Assembly: GCF_030681155.1 (NCBI RefSeq)
Contig: NZ_JAUXXE010000022.1
Coordinates: forward strand, 1 to 62,583
Direction: 5' to 3'
Origin: Phenylobacterium sp.
GTDB taxonomy: Bacteria; Pseudomonadota; Alphaproteobacteria; Caulobacterales; Caulobacteraceae
Length of the DNA stretch: 62,583 bases
The notes beneath the pieces were generated by a model. That model had not been told where the DNA came from, searched no databases, and saw nothing but the letters and a program-made list of their open reading frames with translations. Both the position numbers and the translations under genes were made by a program. Every line of letters starts with the position of its first letter. Within the stretch, counting starts at the first letter, position 1. Shown here in pieces: positions 35,258 to 44,063 of the stretch.

Positions 35258-37792
35258 TCAGGCTCCCGGGAACAGGTGGGTGATCAGCATCGAAGCGCCC
35301 CCCTGCCCTGCGCTGTAGATCAGGAAGAGACCGATCAGGTCGCCGGTCGTCGGACGCTCGGGTGCGACAAGCCCAAAGAACAGACGTAGGATGGCGTAGA
35401 TCGCCATCAACGCAGCCACGCCGACGAACAGCGACTGCCACACCAGGAAGGCGTAGACGATGGCGCCATGGGCGCTCGCCTCGCCGCGCAGACCGGCGTC
35501 GCGCCAAGCTTGGAAGTCCAGTATCCAGGCGCCGGCGACGAGATCCGCGGCGAGCACCAGACCCGCAACGCTCCAGCGCGCGCATGCGCGGCCGAGGCGC
35601 GCCAGTCGGCAGGCCGTCAGCGCGGCGAGCGCGGCGCCGGCGTAGAGGCCGATCCCCACGTAGAGGACCCCGTGCGCGGGCGGCGGCGACCAGATGGCGG
35701 GGTTGCGGCTCCAGAGAAACACGTAGCTGAACGCCATCATCACAAACACCATGGCCGCGACGATGAGGGTGATCACCATCGCCCACCATCCGTGACCGGC
35801 CGGCCCGGCGACATAGGTGGGCACACGGATGTGGCCGCCGATATGGGCGACCTCCGCCTCGACGGGCAGGTCGAGCGACCAGCACCACTGCATGATGCAG
35901 TAGACGCCTAGGACCCCGCTCACCACGCAAGCTGCGTAGGCCTGGACGGTCAACAGCAGGAAGAATCCGGCGGTGAACACCGCCGCCCAAATGGGCCACG
36001 GAGAGGGGGCGGGCATACGCAGCAGAGCCTGCGGCTCCGCCTCGATGGCGCTCGTCAGGATCGTCTCGCGACCTCCCATTGCTGAACCCGGCAAGAGGTA
36101 ACGACCGGCCACCACGTCGGCCTTCAGGTCGGGTTGGTCCCAAAGCGGATAGAGGCTTTTGACAATAGGAATGGATCGAAGGGAGTAGAGGCCCGCTGGA
36201 ACCCATTCCAGGCCGGGGCTCTGGTGCAGATCGCCAGCCTCGCGGTCACCGAAGGGCCGGAAATTGCGGATCATGTCGAAGATCCACAGCGCGACCGCGA
36301 TCCCGAAGATGAAAGCGCCCAGAGTGGAGATCAGGTTCGGGAGCTCCCAGTCACGCCCGGGAAGATAGGTGTAGACGCGCCTGGGCATCCCCATCAGCCC
36401 GGTCAGATGCATGGGCAGGAAGGTGACGTGCACGCCCGTGAACATCAGGGCGAACACCCACCGGCCGAGCCTCTCGCTCAACGGCCGGGCGCTCACCATC
36501 GGCAGCCAGTAGTAGATGGCCGCAAACATCGGGAAAACCATGCCGCCGATCAGCACATAGTGCAGATGCGCGACCACGAAGTACGTGTCGTGGGCCTGCC
36601 AGTCGAATGGGACCATGGCCACCATCACGCCGGTCAGGCCGCCCATCGTGAAGATGATGACGGAGCCGATGATGAAGAGGCCCGTCGTGGTGAAGCGCGG
36701 GCGGCCGTCGGCCAGGGTCGCGATCCAGGCGAAGACCTGGATTCCCGCCGGGATCGAGACGGCCATGGAGGCGGCGGAAAAGACGTTGATCGACAGGCGC
36801 GGCATGCCGGTCGTGAACATGTGGTGCGCCCAAACGCCAAAGCTGATGAAGCCGGTCGCGAGCATGGCCAGAACGACGAGCGGATAGGCCACCAGAGGGG
36901 TCCGGGCGACCGCTGGAATAATGGTCGACATCGCCCCGGCCGCCGGCAGGAAGATGATGTAGACCTCCGGGTGCCCGAAGAACCAGAAAAGGTGCTGCCA
37001 CAGCAGCGGATCGCCGCCCCGCGCCGGATCGAAGAACGGCCAGTTCAGAGCCCGCTCCAGCTCCATCAGGGTGGTCGCCAGGATCACCGATGGGAAGGCG
37101 ACAATAATCATCACCGCGAAGATCAGCATCGCCCAGGCGAACACCGGCAGCTTGTCGAGGGTCATGCCGGGCGCGCGGGTGCGCAGGACCCCGACGATGA
37201 TCTCGATCGCGCCGGCGATTGCGGAGATTTCGATGAACCCTATGCCGAGCAGCCAGAAATCGGCGTTGATGCCCGGAGACCAGGTGGAGCTGCTCAATGG
37301 CGGATACATGAACCAGCCCCCGCTGGGCGCGAGGCCGAAGAACAGCGAGGCGAAGAAAGCCAGGCCGCCGATCAGATAGGCCCAGAAGGCATAGGCGCTC
37401 AGCCGCGGAAACGGCAGGTCGCGGGCGCCCAGCATCTGCGGCAACAGGAGGACGCCCAGCGCTTCCACCGCGGGGACCGCGAAGAGGAACATCATCATGG
37501 TGCCATGCACGGTGAAGATCTGGTTGTAGGTCTCCTGACCGAGAACCCCGTTCAGCGGCAGGGCGAGCTGTGTGCGCATGAGGAGGGCGAGGGCCCCGGC
37601 CAGTACGAAGAACAGCATGGCGGCGCCCACATAATAGACGCCGACGAAGTTGTTGTTGATGGCGGTGAACCAGCCCCAGCCCTTGGGGCGGCACCAGATC
37701 TCTTCCAGTTCGGGAAGTTCGCCCGCCGGCCGCCGGCTCTTAGTGGGGAACCGCTCGTCGAGGAGGCTGATGGGGATCCTCCTCAACGTCAT
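35258..37792 (-). CDS. Fused cytochrome c oxidase subunits I and III (caa3-type)
   Basis: 844 residues. Residues 1 to about 560 are subunit I: haem a ligand in FTVHGTMMMFLF, CuB ligand HPEVYI, HHMFTTGMP histidine pair, and HLHYVLIGG carrying haem a3/a ligands. Residues about 610-844 are subunit III: seven-helix pattern with HGWWAMVITLIVAAMVFVMM and WSPPPAHGVLYVGIGLY. Such I-III fusions occur in caa3 oxidases. Reduces O2 to water with proton pumping at the inner membrane. Overlaps CoxB by four bases; operon with cytochrome c, CoxB and the small membrane gene. No broken motif seen. Confidence 0.95.
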   Translation of the reverse strand: MTLRRIPISLLDERFPTKSRRPAGELPELEEIWCRPKGWGWFTAINNNFVGVYYVGAAMLFFVLAGALALLMRTQLALPLNGVLGQETYNQIFTVHGTMMMFLFAVPAVEALGVLLLPQMLGARDLPFPRLSAYAFWAYLIGGLAFFASLFFGLAPSGGWFMYPPLSSSTWSPGINADFWLLGIGFIEISAIAGAIEIIVGVLRTRAPGMTLDKLPVFAWAMLIFAVMIIVAFPSVILATTLMELERALNWPFFDPARGGDPLLWQHLFWFFGHPEVYIIFLPAAGAMSTIIPAVARTPLVAYPLVVLAMLATGFISFGVWAHHMFTTGMPRLSINVFSAASMAVSIPAGIQVFAWIATLADGRPRFTTTGLFIIGSVIIFTMGGLTGVMVAMVPFDWQAHDTYFVVAHLHYVLIGGMVFPMFAAIYYWLPMVSARPLSERLGRWVFALMFTGVHVTFLPMHLTGLMGMPRRVYTYLPGRDWELPNLISTLGAFIFGIAVALWIFDMIRNFRPFGDREAGDLHQSPGLEWVPAGLYSLRSIPIVKSLYPLWDQPDLKADVVAGRYLLPGSAMGGRETILTSAIEAEPQALLRMPAPSPWPIWAAVFTAGFFLLLTVQAYAACVVSGVLGVYCIMQWCWSLDLPVEAEVAHIGGHIRVPTYVAGPAGHGWWAMVITLIVAAMVFVMMAFSYVFLWSRNPAIWSPPPAHGVLYVGIGLYAGAALAALTACRLARLGRACARWSVAGLVLAADLVAGAWILDFQAWRDAGLRGEASAHGAIVYAFLVWQSLFVGVAALMAIYAILRLFFGLVAPERPTTGDLIGLFLIYSAGQGGASMLITHLFPGA

Positions 37793-38757
37793 CGGAGCCC
37801 CTCAAGATAGGCCGCCAACGCCTGTAGATCCCGCCCCTGCAGCACCGGATATGCCGGCATGCGATTGCCGGGCTTGATTGCCTGGCTGTCGGAGATCCAG
37901 CCAGCCAGGGTCCCGCGGTTGTTCGGCAAAATGCCTGCGCCCAGAGTGCGACGCGATCCGACATGGGTGAGGTCGGGACCGGCCAGGCCGTTTGCGACCG
38001 AGCCGCGAACTGTGTGGCAGGCCCCGCATCCGGCTGAGGCGAAGACTTCGGCCCCCCGCATGGCCAGCGGCCCGACCGGCGCACGAGCCGGCGCCGCACG
38101 TTGAGCCCGCCAAGCCTCGAACGCCTCCGGCGTGTGCGCCACGACCACGAACCCCATAAGCGCATGGGGCCCGCCGCAGTACTCAGCGCACTGGCCGGCA
38201 TAAACTCCGGGCGCATCAGCCTGCAGACGCAGGACATTCCGCCGGCCCGGGATCATGTCCCGCTTCCCGCCCAGGCGTGGGACCCAGAAGCTGTGAATCA
38301 CGTCAGCGGCGTCCAGTTCGAAGACGACCGGCCGACCGACTGGAATGTGCACCTCGTTCGCGTCCTGCATGACTTCGCGGCCGTCGGCGTTAAGGTAGGC
38401 CACGCGCCACCACCACATCTCTCCGGTGACGCGCACCCGCATCTCGCCAGGCGCCGGGGCCTGGCTGAGGACGCCCGTGAGGCTGAGGCCGTAGATGAGC
38501 AGTGCGCTCAAGACGACCACGGGGAACGCCAAGCCGCCGATCCAGACCAGCCAAGGGCCCCCGAGCCGCCGGCGCCACCGCCTTGGTCCGAACAACGCCA
38601 AGCCCAAGGCCAGGAGAACGGTGAGAAGCACCGCCCCGCCCATGGCCAACAGCACCCAGGAAAGCACGCTCACCGGCTCGGCGAAGGGGCCGGCCGGATC
38701 GAGGGCCGGCGGCGGCCATCCTTCCAGGCCCGCGACAGCTCGTGGGTCAGCGCTCAT
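37789..38757 (-). CDS. coxB: Cytochrome c oxidase subunit II fused to cytochrome c
   Basis: About 322 residues from the ATG at 38757 (an in-frame ATG at 38784 would overlap the cytochrome c gene more). Two membrane helices (about 26-48 and 74-98), then the CuA cupredoxin domain: VIHSFWVPRLGGKRDMIPGR and GQCAEYCGGPHALMGF with the CuA Cys/His/Met ligands, then a C-terminal cytochrome c domain with GCGACH. This layout is that of a caa3 oxidase. Transfers electrons from cytochrome c to haem a. Confidence 0.94.
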   Translation of the reverse strand: MSADPRAVAGLEGWPPPALDPAGPFAEPVSVLSWVLLAMGGAVLLTVLLALGLALFGPRRWRRRLGGPWLVWIGGLAFPVVVLSALLIYGLSLTGVLSQAPAPGEMRVRVTGEMWWWRVAYLNADGREVMQDANEVHIPVGRPVVFELDAADVIHSFWVPRLGGKRDMIPGRRNVLRLQADAPGVYAGQCAEYCGGPHALMGFVVVAHTPEAFEAWRAQRAAPARAPVGPLAMRGAEVFASAGCGACHTVRGSVANGLAGPDLTHVGSRRTLGAGILPNNRGTLAGWISDSQAIKPGNRMPAYPVLQGRDLQALAAYLEGLR

Positions 38758-39139
38758 CGAGGCTGTAGAGGTAGGCCGCGACATCCCGAGCCTGCGCTTC
38801 GCTGAGCGGCGTCGGGGGCATGGCGGTGTTGGGCGACAGGCTTGGCGGATCCCGCAGCCACGCGACCAGGGTTCCAGGTTGGTTGGGGAAACGGCCGGCG
38901 ATCAAGGGCCGCTCGCCGAAGCCCTCCAGCGACCCCCCGGTCCTCCCCTGCGGCCAGGCCAGACCTGGAATAACGTGGCAGGCGCCGCAGCCCACCTGAT
39001 CGATCAATTCAAGGCCGCGGCTTGGATCGGCGCCCGCAATCTGGCGCGCTGGCCGGCTTTTGTCCGAGCAGGCGGAGAGGAAGGCGATCAGGGCCGCCAT
39101 CATCCCCATCCGCCAAGGCGATGTCGCACGCCCATTCAT
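38747..39139 (-). CDS. Class I c-type cytochrome, lipoprotein-like
   Basis: 130 residues, GGGAGG before the ATG. Signal with lipobox (MAALIAFLSAC), then haem-binding GCGACHVIPGL and a distal methionine in NTAMPPTPLSEAQ. First gene of the operon with coxB and the fused oxidase; likely electron donor. Divergent from the diheme cytochrome at 39228. Confidence 0.85.
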   Translation of the reverse strand: MNGRATSPWRMGMMAALIAFLSACSDKSRPARQIAGADPSRGLELIDQVGCGACHVIPGLAWPQGRTGGSLEGFGERPLIAGRFPNQPGTLVAWLRDPPSLSPNTAMPPTPLSEAQARDVAAYLYSLDER

Positions 39140-39162
39140 CTCGCCTCCCTTGCCGTCCTGAA

Positions 39163-39218
39163 AACATCAGCCGGCGGCTCAGGTTCCGTTTCGGAACCCA
39201 CTTAGCGCGATCGGTGTT
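39163..39218. promoter_or_regulatory. Divergent EcfG-like promoters with palindromic -35 elements
   Basis: Minus strand: GGAAC (39187-39183), 16 bases, TGTT (39166-39163). Plus strand: GGAAC (39193-39197), 17 bases, TGTT (39215-39218). Both have one mismatch (T for C) in the -10. The two -35 boxes lie back to back as GGTTCCG-TTT-CGGAACC (39182-39198). Confidence 0.5.
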
Positions 39219-39227
39219 GAGGATGAC

Positions 39228-39959
39228 GTGCGCTTCGCCTTCGCCTTGCTGCCGCTCAGCGGCCTGATCGCGGCCTGCGGCGCCCTTCCCGAACCTCGCA
39301 AGGACGCCTTCACAGCCGACGGCCAGGTGATCGCCATGAGCGGTGGCCGCGGCGGACCGGCTAACGCCTGTTTCGCCTGCCACGGTCTGTCAGGAGAAGG
39401 CGACGGTCAGAGCGCGCCGCGTCTGGCGGGATTGAGCGCGGGCTACATGCAAAAGCAATTGGACGACTACGCCTCGGGACTGCGTAAGGACGCAAGCATG
39501 CAAGCGGCGACGCGCTGGCTCTCGCATGAAGATCGCCGCGCGGTCGCGACCTACTACGCCGCCCTCACCCCGCCGCCCGCCGATCGGCGGGCCGCGCCGC
39601 CTCCATCGATCTGGCTGCGCGGCGATCCAGCCCGCGGACTGATCGCCTGCGCCACCTGCCATGGCGATGACGGGCGCGGCGTTGGTCCCGGTTCACCATC
39701 CCTGGCGGGACAACCTGCAGCCTATCACCTGGACCAGATGGAACGCTGGCGAACGGGCGCGCGCCGCAATGACCCGCGCGGGATCATGTCGGTCGCGATC
39801 GCCCGTCTGACGGAGAGCGAAGCGCGCGCAATAGCCGTTTGGTCAGAGCGTCAGCCTGCTTCTCCAAAGCCCTATAGCGACGCTGCCAGATTGTCCGCCG
39901 CCGCGGCCGCTGCGGAACAATTGGCAGCATCCCGTGGAACACGTCGTCCCGGTCGATGA
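39228..39959 (+). CDS. Diheme cytochrome c (c4-like), periplasmic
   Basis: 243 residues, GTG start after GAGGA. Lipoprotein-like signal (LLPLSGLIAAC). Two haem sites: CFACHGLSGEGDG near residue 45 and CATCHGDDGRGVG near residue 142, each with a downstream MQ/MSV methionine. Two-domain layout is that of cytochromes c4, which shuttle electrons. Tail beyond residue 205 (SPKPYSDAARLSAAAAAAEQ) is Ala-rich and overlaps the antiparallel b561 gene by 176 bases, so the true end may be earlier. Confidence 0.85.
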   Translation: MRFAFALLPLSGLIAACGALPEPRKDAFTADGQVIAMSGGRGGPANACFACHGLSGEGDGQSAPRLAGLSAGYMQKQLDDYASGLRKDASMQAATRWLSHEDRRAVATYYAALTPPPADRRAAPPPSIWLRGDPARGLIACATCHGDDGRGVGPGSPSLAGQPAAYHLDQMERWRTGARRNDPRGIMSVAIARLTESEARAIAVWSERQPASPKPYSDAARLSAAAAAAEQLAASRGTRRPGR

Positions 39960-40518
39960 AGTGATGCTTCAGCGCGGCCACGACATGGATGGGGATAAGC
40001 AGCACCAGGGCCACCACCAACCCGAAGTGCAGCCACTCCGCCACCGCCTCGATCTGCCAGCGCCGTTCGGCGACCAGGTCCTGAAACGGAAGAAGCGGCC
40101 ACGGCGCCGCGCCAAACAGCGTCAGCTGCTGTTCGCGGGCGGTGGCCGAGATCATCGCCCACCCCGTCAGTGGCAGACCGAAGAGGCAGGCGTAGAATAC
40201 GTAGTGGGTGACATGAGCGGCCAGGCTCTCCCACCCCGGTTTGTCAGCGTCGTTGATGACCGGCGGGGCGAACAACCGCCAGGCGGCCCGACCGATGATG
40301 AGCACCAGCATCAGGACGCCGACGCCGTAGTGCAGGTCGTGCGCGCCGACCTTGCTCGCGCCGACCGGCAGGCGTCCCATCCACCAGCCCAGGACGAGCT
40401 GCCCAGCCGCCAGGCCGGCCATGGTCCAGTGGAACAGAATAGCGACCGGCGAGTAGCGGCCCTCATCGGCATGACCCGCCGCCCAGGCGAGCACATTGAC
40501 GATCAGCCGATCGATCAT
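39784..40518 (-). CDS. Cytochrome b561
   Basis: 244 residues from the ATG at 40518; the upstream part of the same frame is a shadow of ctaG. Typical opening RYSPVAILFHWTMAGLAAGQ with the first haem His, then HDLHYGVGVLMLVLIIGRAA, an YVFYACLFGLPLTGWAMISA segment and AEWLHFGLVVALVLLIPIHV with the last His pair. Four-helix diheme membrane protein moving electrons between quinone and periplasmic carriers or O2. Overlaps ctaG by four bases. Its C-terminal tail (from ALEKQADALTKRLLRALR) overlaps the opposing cytochrome gene. Confidence 0.88.
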   Translation of the reverse strand: MIDRLIVNVLAWAAGHADEGRYSPVAILFHWTMAGLAAGQLVLGWWMGRLPVGASKVGAHDLHYGVGVLMLVLIIGRAAWRLFAPPVINDADKPGWESLAAHVTHYVFYACLFGLPLTGWAMISATAREQQLTLFGAAPWPLLPFQDLVAERRWQIEAVAEWLHFGLVVALVLLIPIHVVAALKHHFIDRDDVFHGMLPIVPQRPRRRTIWQRRYRALEKQADALTKRLLRALRSPSDGRSRPT

Positions 40519-41267
40519 GCCGAAGATGCCTGGCGGGCGGGCGCCAGCGACCTGTACATCGTCGCGAGGGAGGCCAGCAGATAGACCGCGGCCGCAGGGG
40601 CCCACATGATCAGGCCAGCTGCCTGCTGATCCTCCAGGGCCGTGAGCCCCCAGGCGAGGGTCGAATCCTGGTGCGGGGCGTAAAGGGGTGCCTCTGCGAA
40701 GGTGAGGATGGCGCCCAGCAGGCCCATACCGACCATCGCCGCCAACAGGCCCGCCGCCGCCGCCGGTCCGCGCGCGGATCTGACCGCGCACCAGAACCCG
40801 ATCGCAGCGGCCAGCAGGCTCGCCTGCATGAGCCAGTAGACGCTGTCGCTGTCCATCGCCGCGGCGTAGGCGGTCGGTGCGTGCCACGCCCAGAAGACAA
40901 CGGTCTGGACGATGGTGGCGCCGGCGAGCCGCTGGTTGCGCCACATCGGTAGGCTCCAGGCCAGAAGCGGTGCGGCCAGAGCCACCAGCAGCACGTGGTG
41001 AATCGTCCGCGCCGAGAACAGCGCTGAGCTGAGCGCGCAAAGCGGCGAGACGAAGATGACGGCGAGAACGGCCAAACCAGCAAGCCCCGCCCACCGCACC
41101 TCCCCCTTGCGTTCGGCGACGATCAACGCCGCAAGGGCGAGGGTTGCAATGAGAACTGGATCGAAGTTCCAGCGTACGACGAGCTCGGCGGGGAGCGGCG
41201 CGGCGCCGCAATAGGGCGTCCAGATCTGCACGGGCGGCGTCCCTCTTCGCTGGGGCTGGAGGTTCAA
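40515..41267 (-). CDS. ctaG: CtaG-type cytochrome c oxidase assembly protein (caa3_CtaG family)
   Basis: 250 residues, six or seven hydrophobic helices. Family signs: ALFSARTIHHVLLVALAAPL, FWAWHAPTAYAAAMDSDSVY and APHQDSTLAWGLTALEDQQA then GLIMW. Members of caa3_CtaG insert copper into caa3 oxidases. Co-transcribed with b561 on the same strand and clearly linked to the oxidase genes. Confidence 0.88.
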   Translation of the reverse strand: MNLQPQRRGTPPVQIWTPYCGAAPLPAELVVRWNFDPVLIATLALAALIVAERKGEVRWAGLAGLAVLAVIFVSPLCALSSALFSARTIHHVLLVALAAPLLAWSLPMWRNQRLAGATIVQTVVFWAWHAPTAYAAAMDSDSVYWLMQASLLAAAIGFWCAVRSARGPAAAAGLLAAMVGMGLLGAILTFAEAPLYAPHQDSTLAWGLTALEDQQAAGLIMWAPAAAVYLLASLATMYRSLAPARQASSA

Positions 41268-41302
41268 TGCGGAGCTGGCCGCGACGGTTGCCTAACGGAC
41301 GT

Positions 41303-42619
41303 CTAGCCGGGCGGTGGCGACTGGGCGGCGACGGGCGCGACCCGCCAGACCGTGTTAGAAAGGTCGTCGGCGATCAGCAGGATGCGGCGTCGCGCATCGA
41401 AAGCGACGCCCACCGGCCTGCCACGCGCCTGGCCCTTATCATTGATGAACCCGGTGACGAAGTCGGCCGGGGGGCCGGCCGGCCGGCCGCCGACGAACGG
41501 AACCCAGACGACCTTGTAGCCGGCGAGGTCCTGCCGGTTCCAGCTTCCGTGCTCGCCGACGAAGGCTCCCTCCGCAAAGTCTCCGCCAAAGCCGCCGTCC
41601 GTGACGAAGCTGAGGCCCAGGGCGGCGACGTGCGAGCCCAGGGCGTAGTCGGGGGTGATCGCCTCAGCCACCAGTTTGGGTTTTTGCGGCCGCACCCTGG
41701 GATCGACGTTCTTGCCCCAGTAGCTGTAAGGCCAGCCATAGAAGCCGCCGTCTCGCACCGCGGTCAGATAGTCAGGGACGAGTTGCGGCCCTAGTTCGTC
41801 GCGCTCGTTGACGACGGCCCAGAGTGCGCCGCTAAGCGGTTCGATCGCCAGGGCGGTCGGGTTGCGGATGCCGGTGGCGAGCGTCCGCCGAGTCCCGGTC
41901 GCCCGATCGACCTCCCAGACGACCGCCCTCTCCTCCTCGACGGCCATGCCACGTTCGCCGACATTGCTGTTGGAGCCGATGCCGACATAGAGCCGGGCGC
42001 CATCAGCGCTCGCAGTCAGCGACTTGGTCCAGTGGTGGTTGATTTGCGATGGAAGCTTGGTCAGCTCCTCGCCCGGCGCGGTGATCTGCGTCTGACCTTC
42101 AGTATAGACAAACCGCAGCAGGGCGTCCTGATTGGCGACGTAGAGCGCGCCGTCCACCAACGCCATCCCGTAGGGCGCGTCCAGATTCTTGATGAAGGTC
42201 GTCTGCAACTCCGCTCGTCCGTCCCCGTCTGCGTCTCGCAGCAGGGTGATGCGGTCGCCGCCCTTCACCTTGGTCTTGCCGAGGCTCTTGATATAGCCCG
42301 CAATCACATCCTTGGGCCGCAGCTTAGGCGCCGCGCCGCCGGACCCTTCTGCAACAAGTATGTCGCCGTTCGGCAGGATCAGGATCTGGCGCGGTATCTT
42401 AAGGTCGCTCCCCATGGGCGTGATCACGAACCCTTGCGGAACCGTCGGACTGGCGCCCTCCCATCCTGTCGGGCGGGCGATCTTCATGGGAGGCAGAAGG
42501 GTTTCATCCCGCTCCGGGAGCTGCGGCTGAGCTCCGGTCTGGTTCAGACTCGGGTCGCCGCCGCCGCAGGCGGTCAGCAGCAGCGCCGCGGTCGCTGCGG
42601 GAAGGCCGAGCCGCCTCAT
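41303..42619 (-). CDS. PQQ-dependent sugar dehydrogenase / sorbosone dehydrogenase-like lipoprotein
   Basis: 438 residues. Lipoprotein signal (PAATAALLLTAC, Cys about 18). Six-bladed beta-propeller: FVITPMGSDLKIPRQILILP, GDILVAEGSGGAAPKLRPKD, ATGIRNPTALAIEPLSGALW, NERDELGPQLVPDYLT, GGFYGWPYSYWGKNVDPR and VGVAFDARRRILLIADDLSN. Oxidises sugars or aldoses in the periplasm and passes electrons to the respiratory chain; fits the oxidase cluster next door. Substrate uncertain. Its start overlaps the end of the preceding gene by four bases. Confidence 0.85.
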   Translation of the reverse strand: MRRLGLPAATAALLLTACGGGDPSLNQTGAQPQLPERDETLLPPMKIARPTGWEGASPTVPQGFVITPMGSDLKIPRQILILPNGDILVAEGSGGAAPKLRPKDVIAGYIKSLGKTKVKGGDRITLLRDADGDGRAELQTTFIKNLDAPYGMALVDGALYVANQDALLRFVYTEGQTQITAPGEELTKLPSQINHHWTKSLTASADGARLYVGIGSNSNVGERGMAVEEERAVVWEVDRATGTRRTLATGIRNPTALAIEPLSGALWAVVNERDELGPQLVPDYLTAVRDGGFYGWPYSYWGKNVDPRVRPQKPKLVAEAITPDYALGSHVAALGLSFVTDGGFGGDFAEGAFVGEHGSWNRQDLAGYKVVWVPFVGGRPAGPPADFVTGFINDKGQARGRPVGVAFDARRRILLIADDLSNTVWRVAPVAAQSPPPG

Positions 42620-43050
42620 GCACGTGTCCTCGGCGAGCCGCGCCTTGAAAAGCCAATGAACCCGGCGCAGAGCGCCGCCACGGTCGAAATCATGGAGAGA
42701 ATGATCCCAGTCGGACCCACCGAACTCCAGCCGTCACGGCTGTGCTGAAAGGCGTTGATCAAGCCGGACCCCCACATGAGAACGATCAGCGCACAATAGA
42801 GCCCGGCCATCATGCGGCTGGCGCGGCCAGGAAAGACGAAGCCGATAATCGCCCAAGCCAGGACAAGCCCGCCCATCACGAGGGCGCCGGCGATCAGCCA
42901 AGACGAGAAGTTCGACCATTGGATCTCGGCGGTGCGCAGGTAGGCGATGTCCGACGCCAATCCCGCGGTGAAAAGCGCGATCGGGTAAGCGAGAAGCACG
43001 GCGTGCAAGGGGTGAAGCATCGGCCGCTCGGTGGCTTCTGTCTTGAGCAT
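42616..43050 (-). CDS. DUF2231-like four-helix membrane protein
   Basis: 144 residues from the ATG at 43050 with GAGGAGG upstream. LHPLHAVLLAYPIALFTAGL is the DUF2231 opening, followed by three more hydrophobic helices (about 48-70, 82-102, 115-135) and a short basic tail. Precedes the PQQ-type dehydrogenase in one operon; such pairs are common and may make a membrane electron entry site. First gene of the transcription unit reaching at least to 41303. Confidence 0.75.
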   Translation of the reverse strand: MLKTEATERPMLHPLHAVLLAYPIALFTAGLASDIAYLRTAEIQWSNFSSWLIAGALVMGGLVLAWAIIGFVFPGRASRMMAGLYCALIVLMWGSGLINAFQHSRDGWSSVGPTGIILSMISTVAALCAGFIGFSRRGSPRTRA

Positions 43051-44063
43051 CTGCCTCCTCAACCGTGTCGTGGCTCCTAGATCCCCTAGGCAATTCGCAG
43101 CGCGGCTTTCGGTTTCATCTTTGCGGGTGGATCACGTTCACTGGCGTTGAGTGTCTTCGACGGTCGACCAAGCGCGTCGATCACTGCGGCTTACAACAAG
43201 CCGCCCTGTTGTTTCCCGGTGGCGTGAGCGTCATTGCTCGCAAGCGGACATCACCGTGACCGCCTGGAGCGCCCTACTGATGTAGTCGCCCGGGCCCTGT
43301 TCACTACACGGTGGGTGTGGCGGCCCAGAACGCGGCTAATTCGCGGGTCCGTGAGGCCGAAGCTCTCGCTCGCCTTGGTCACCGGTGTCGCCGCCGCGTG
43401 GGCGCAGCTTGATCCGGCGCACTATCCCTTCTTGCGCCGGGGTGGTCGACCACTCGGCGCTCATGACGACCGCGACCAGTGTCTGGCGGGGTCGAGCTCA
43501 TCCTTGCCGAGATCCTAGCCCGGTAGCCGCGCCCTCCAGGGCGCGCGGCTTCACCTCGTCCTTGAAGCGCCCTGGCTGGCAGGCTGGCGCAGGCGTTATT
43601 CCCGGGCGACAGACGTGGGCTGACGATGACTCGGCGGCCGGTTGAGCAGGCCTCGTCCTGGTTCGAGTGTGGCGCCGGCGTTTGGTCTTCGACCCCTTGT
43701 CTTGGGGGCGCCGTTCCGGGAGGCGCTCAAACTGGGAATGGGCGGAGCGGTAGGCGCGCCTGTGGGCTCGCTGACCTGGCGGCTGCTCTCTTCCCCGCAC
43801 TCTAGGGCTTAGCCCGTTCTGCGCGGGCCCTGGGCGATCTCTCACGCTGACCTTGTCGCGGAACGGGTCTGGTCAAAGCCGACCTCGCGTGGCGAGGCGC
43901 GGGCCGCCGGACCCTCCGGCCTTCCTTCGCTGCGCGCCGTGCAGGCCGGTTTCCGGCGTTCGCGAGCCTTGGCCATCCCCTTTGCTCCGCGCCTCCGGGC
44001 GGCGTGATCGCGGCAGGGCCGCGGGCCGTCGGGGTTCTTCCCGGCGGCGGATGGAGAAAGATA
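43051..44063. other. About 1 kb without a supported gene
   Basis: Between the dehydrogenase operon and ssb. Several Arg/Pro/Ala-rich open frames exist on both strands but none resembles a protein. The right 200 bases are very GC-rich with many short inverted repeats. Could hold the control region of ssb or a decayed gene. Confidence 0.45.

Noticed and set aside
36134..37810. 558-codon frame opposite the fused oxidase gene
   Set aside because: Highly charged, low-complexity translation antisense to a clear CoxA-CoxC; typical high-GC shadow.
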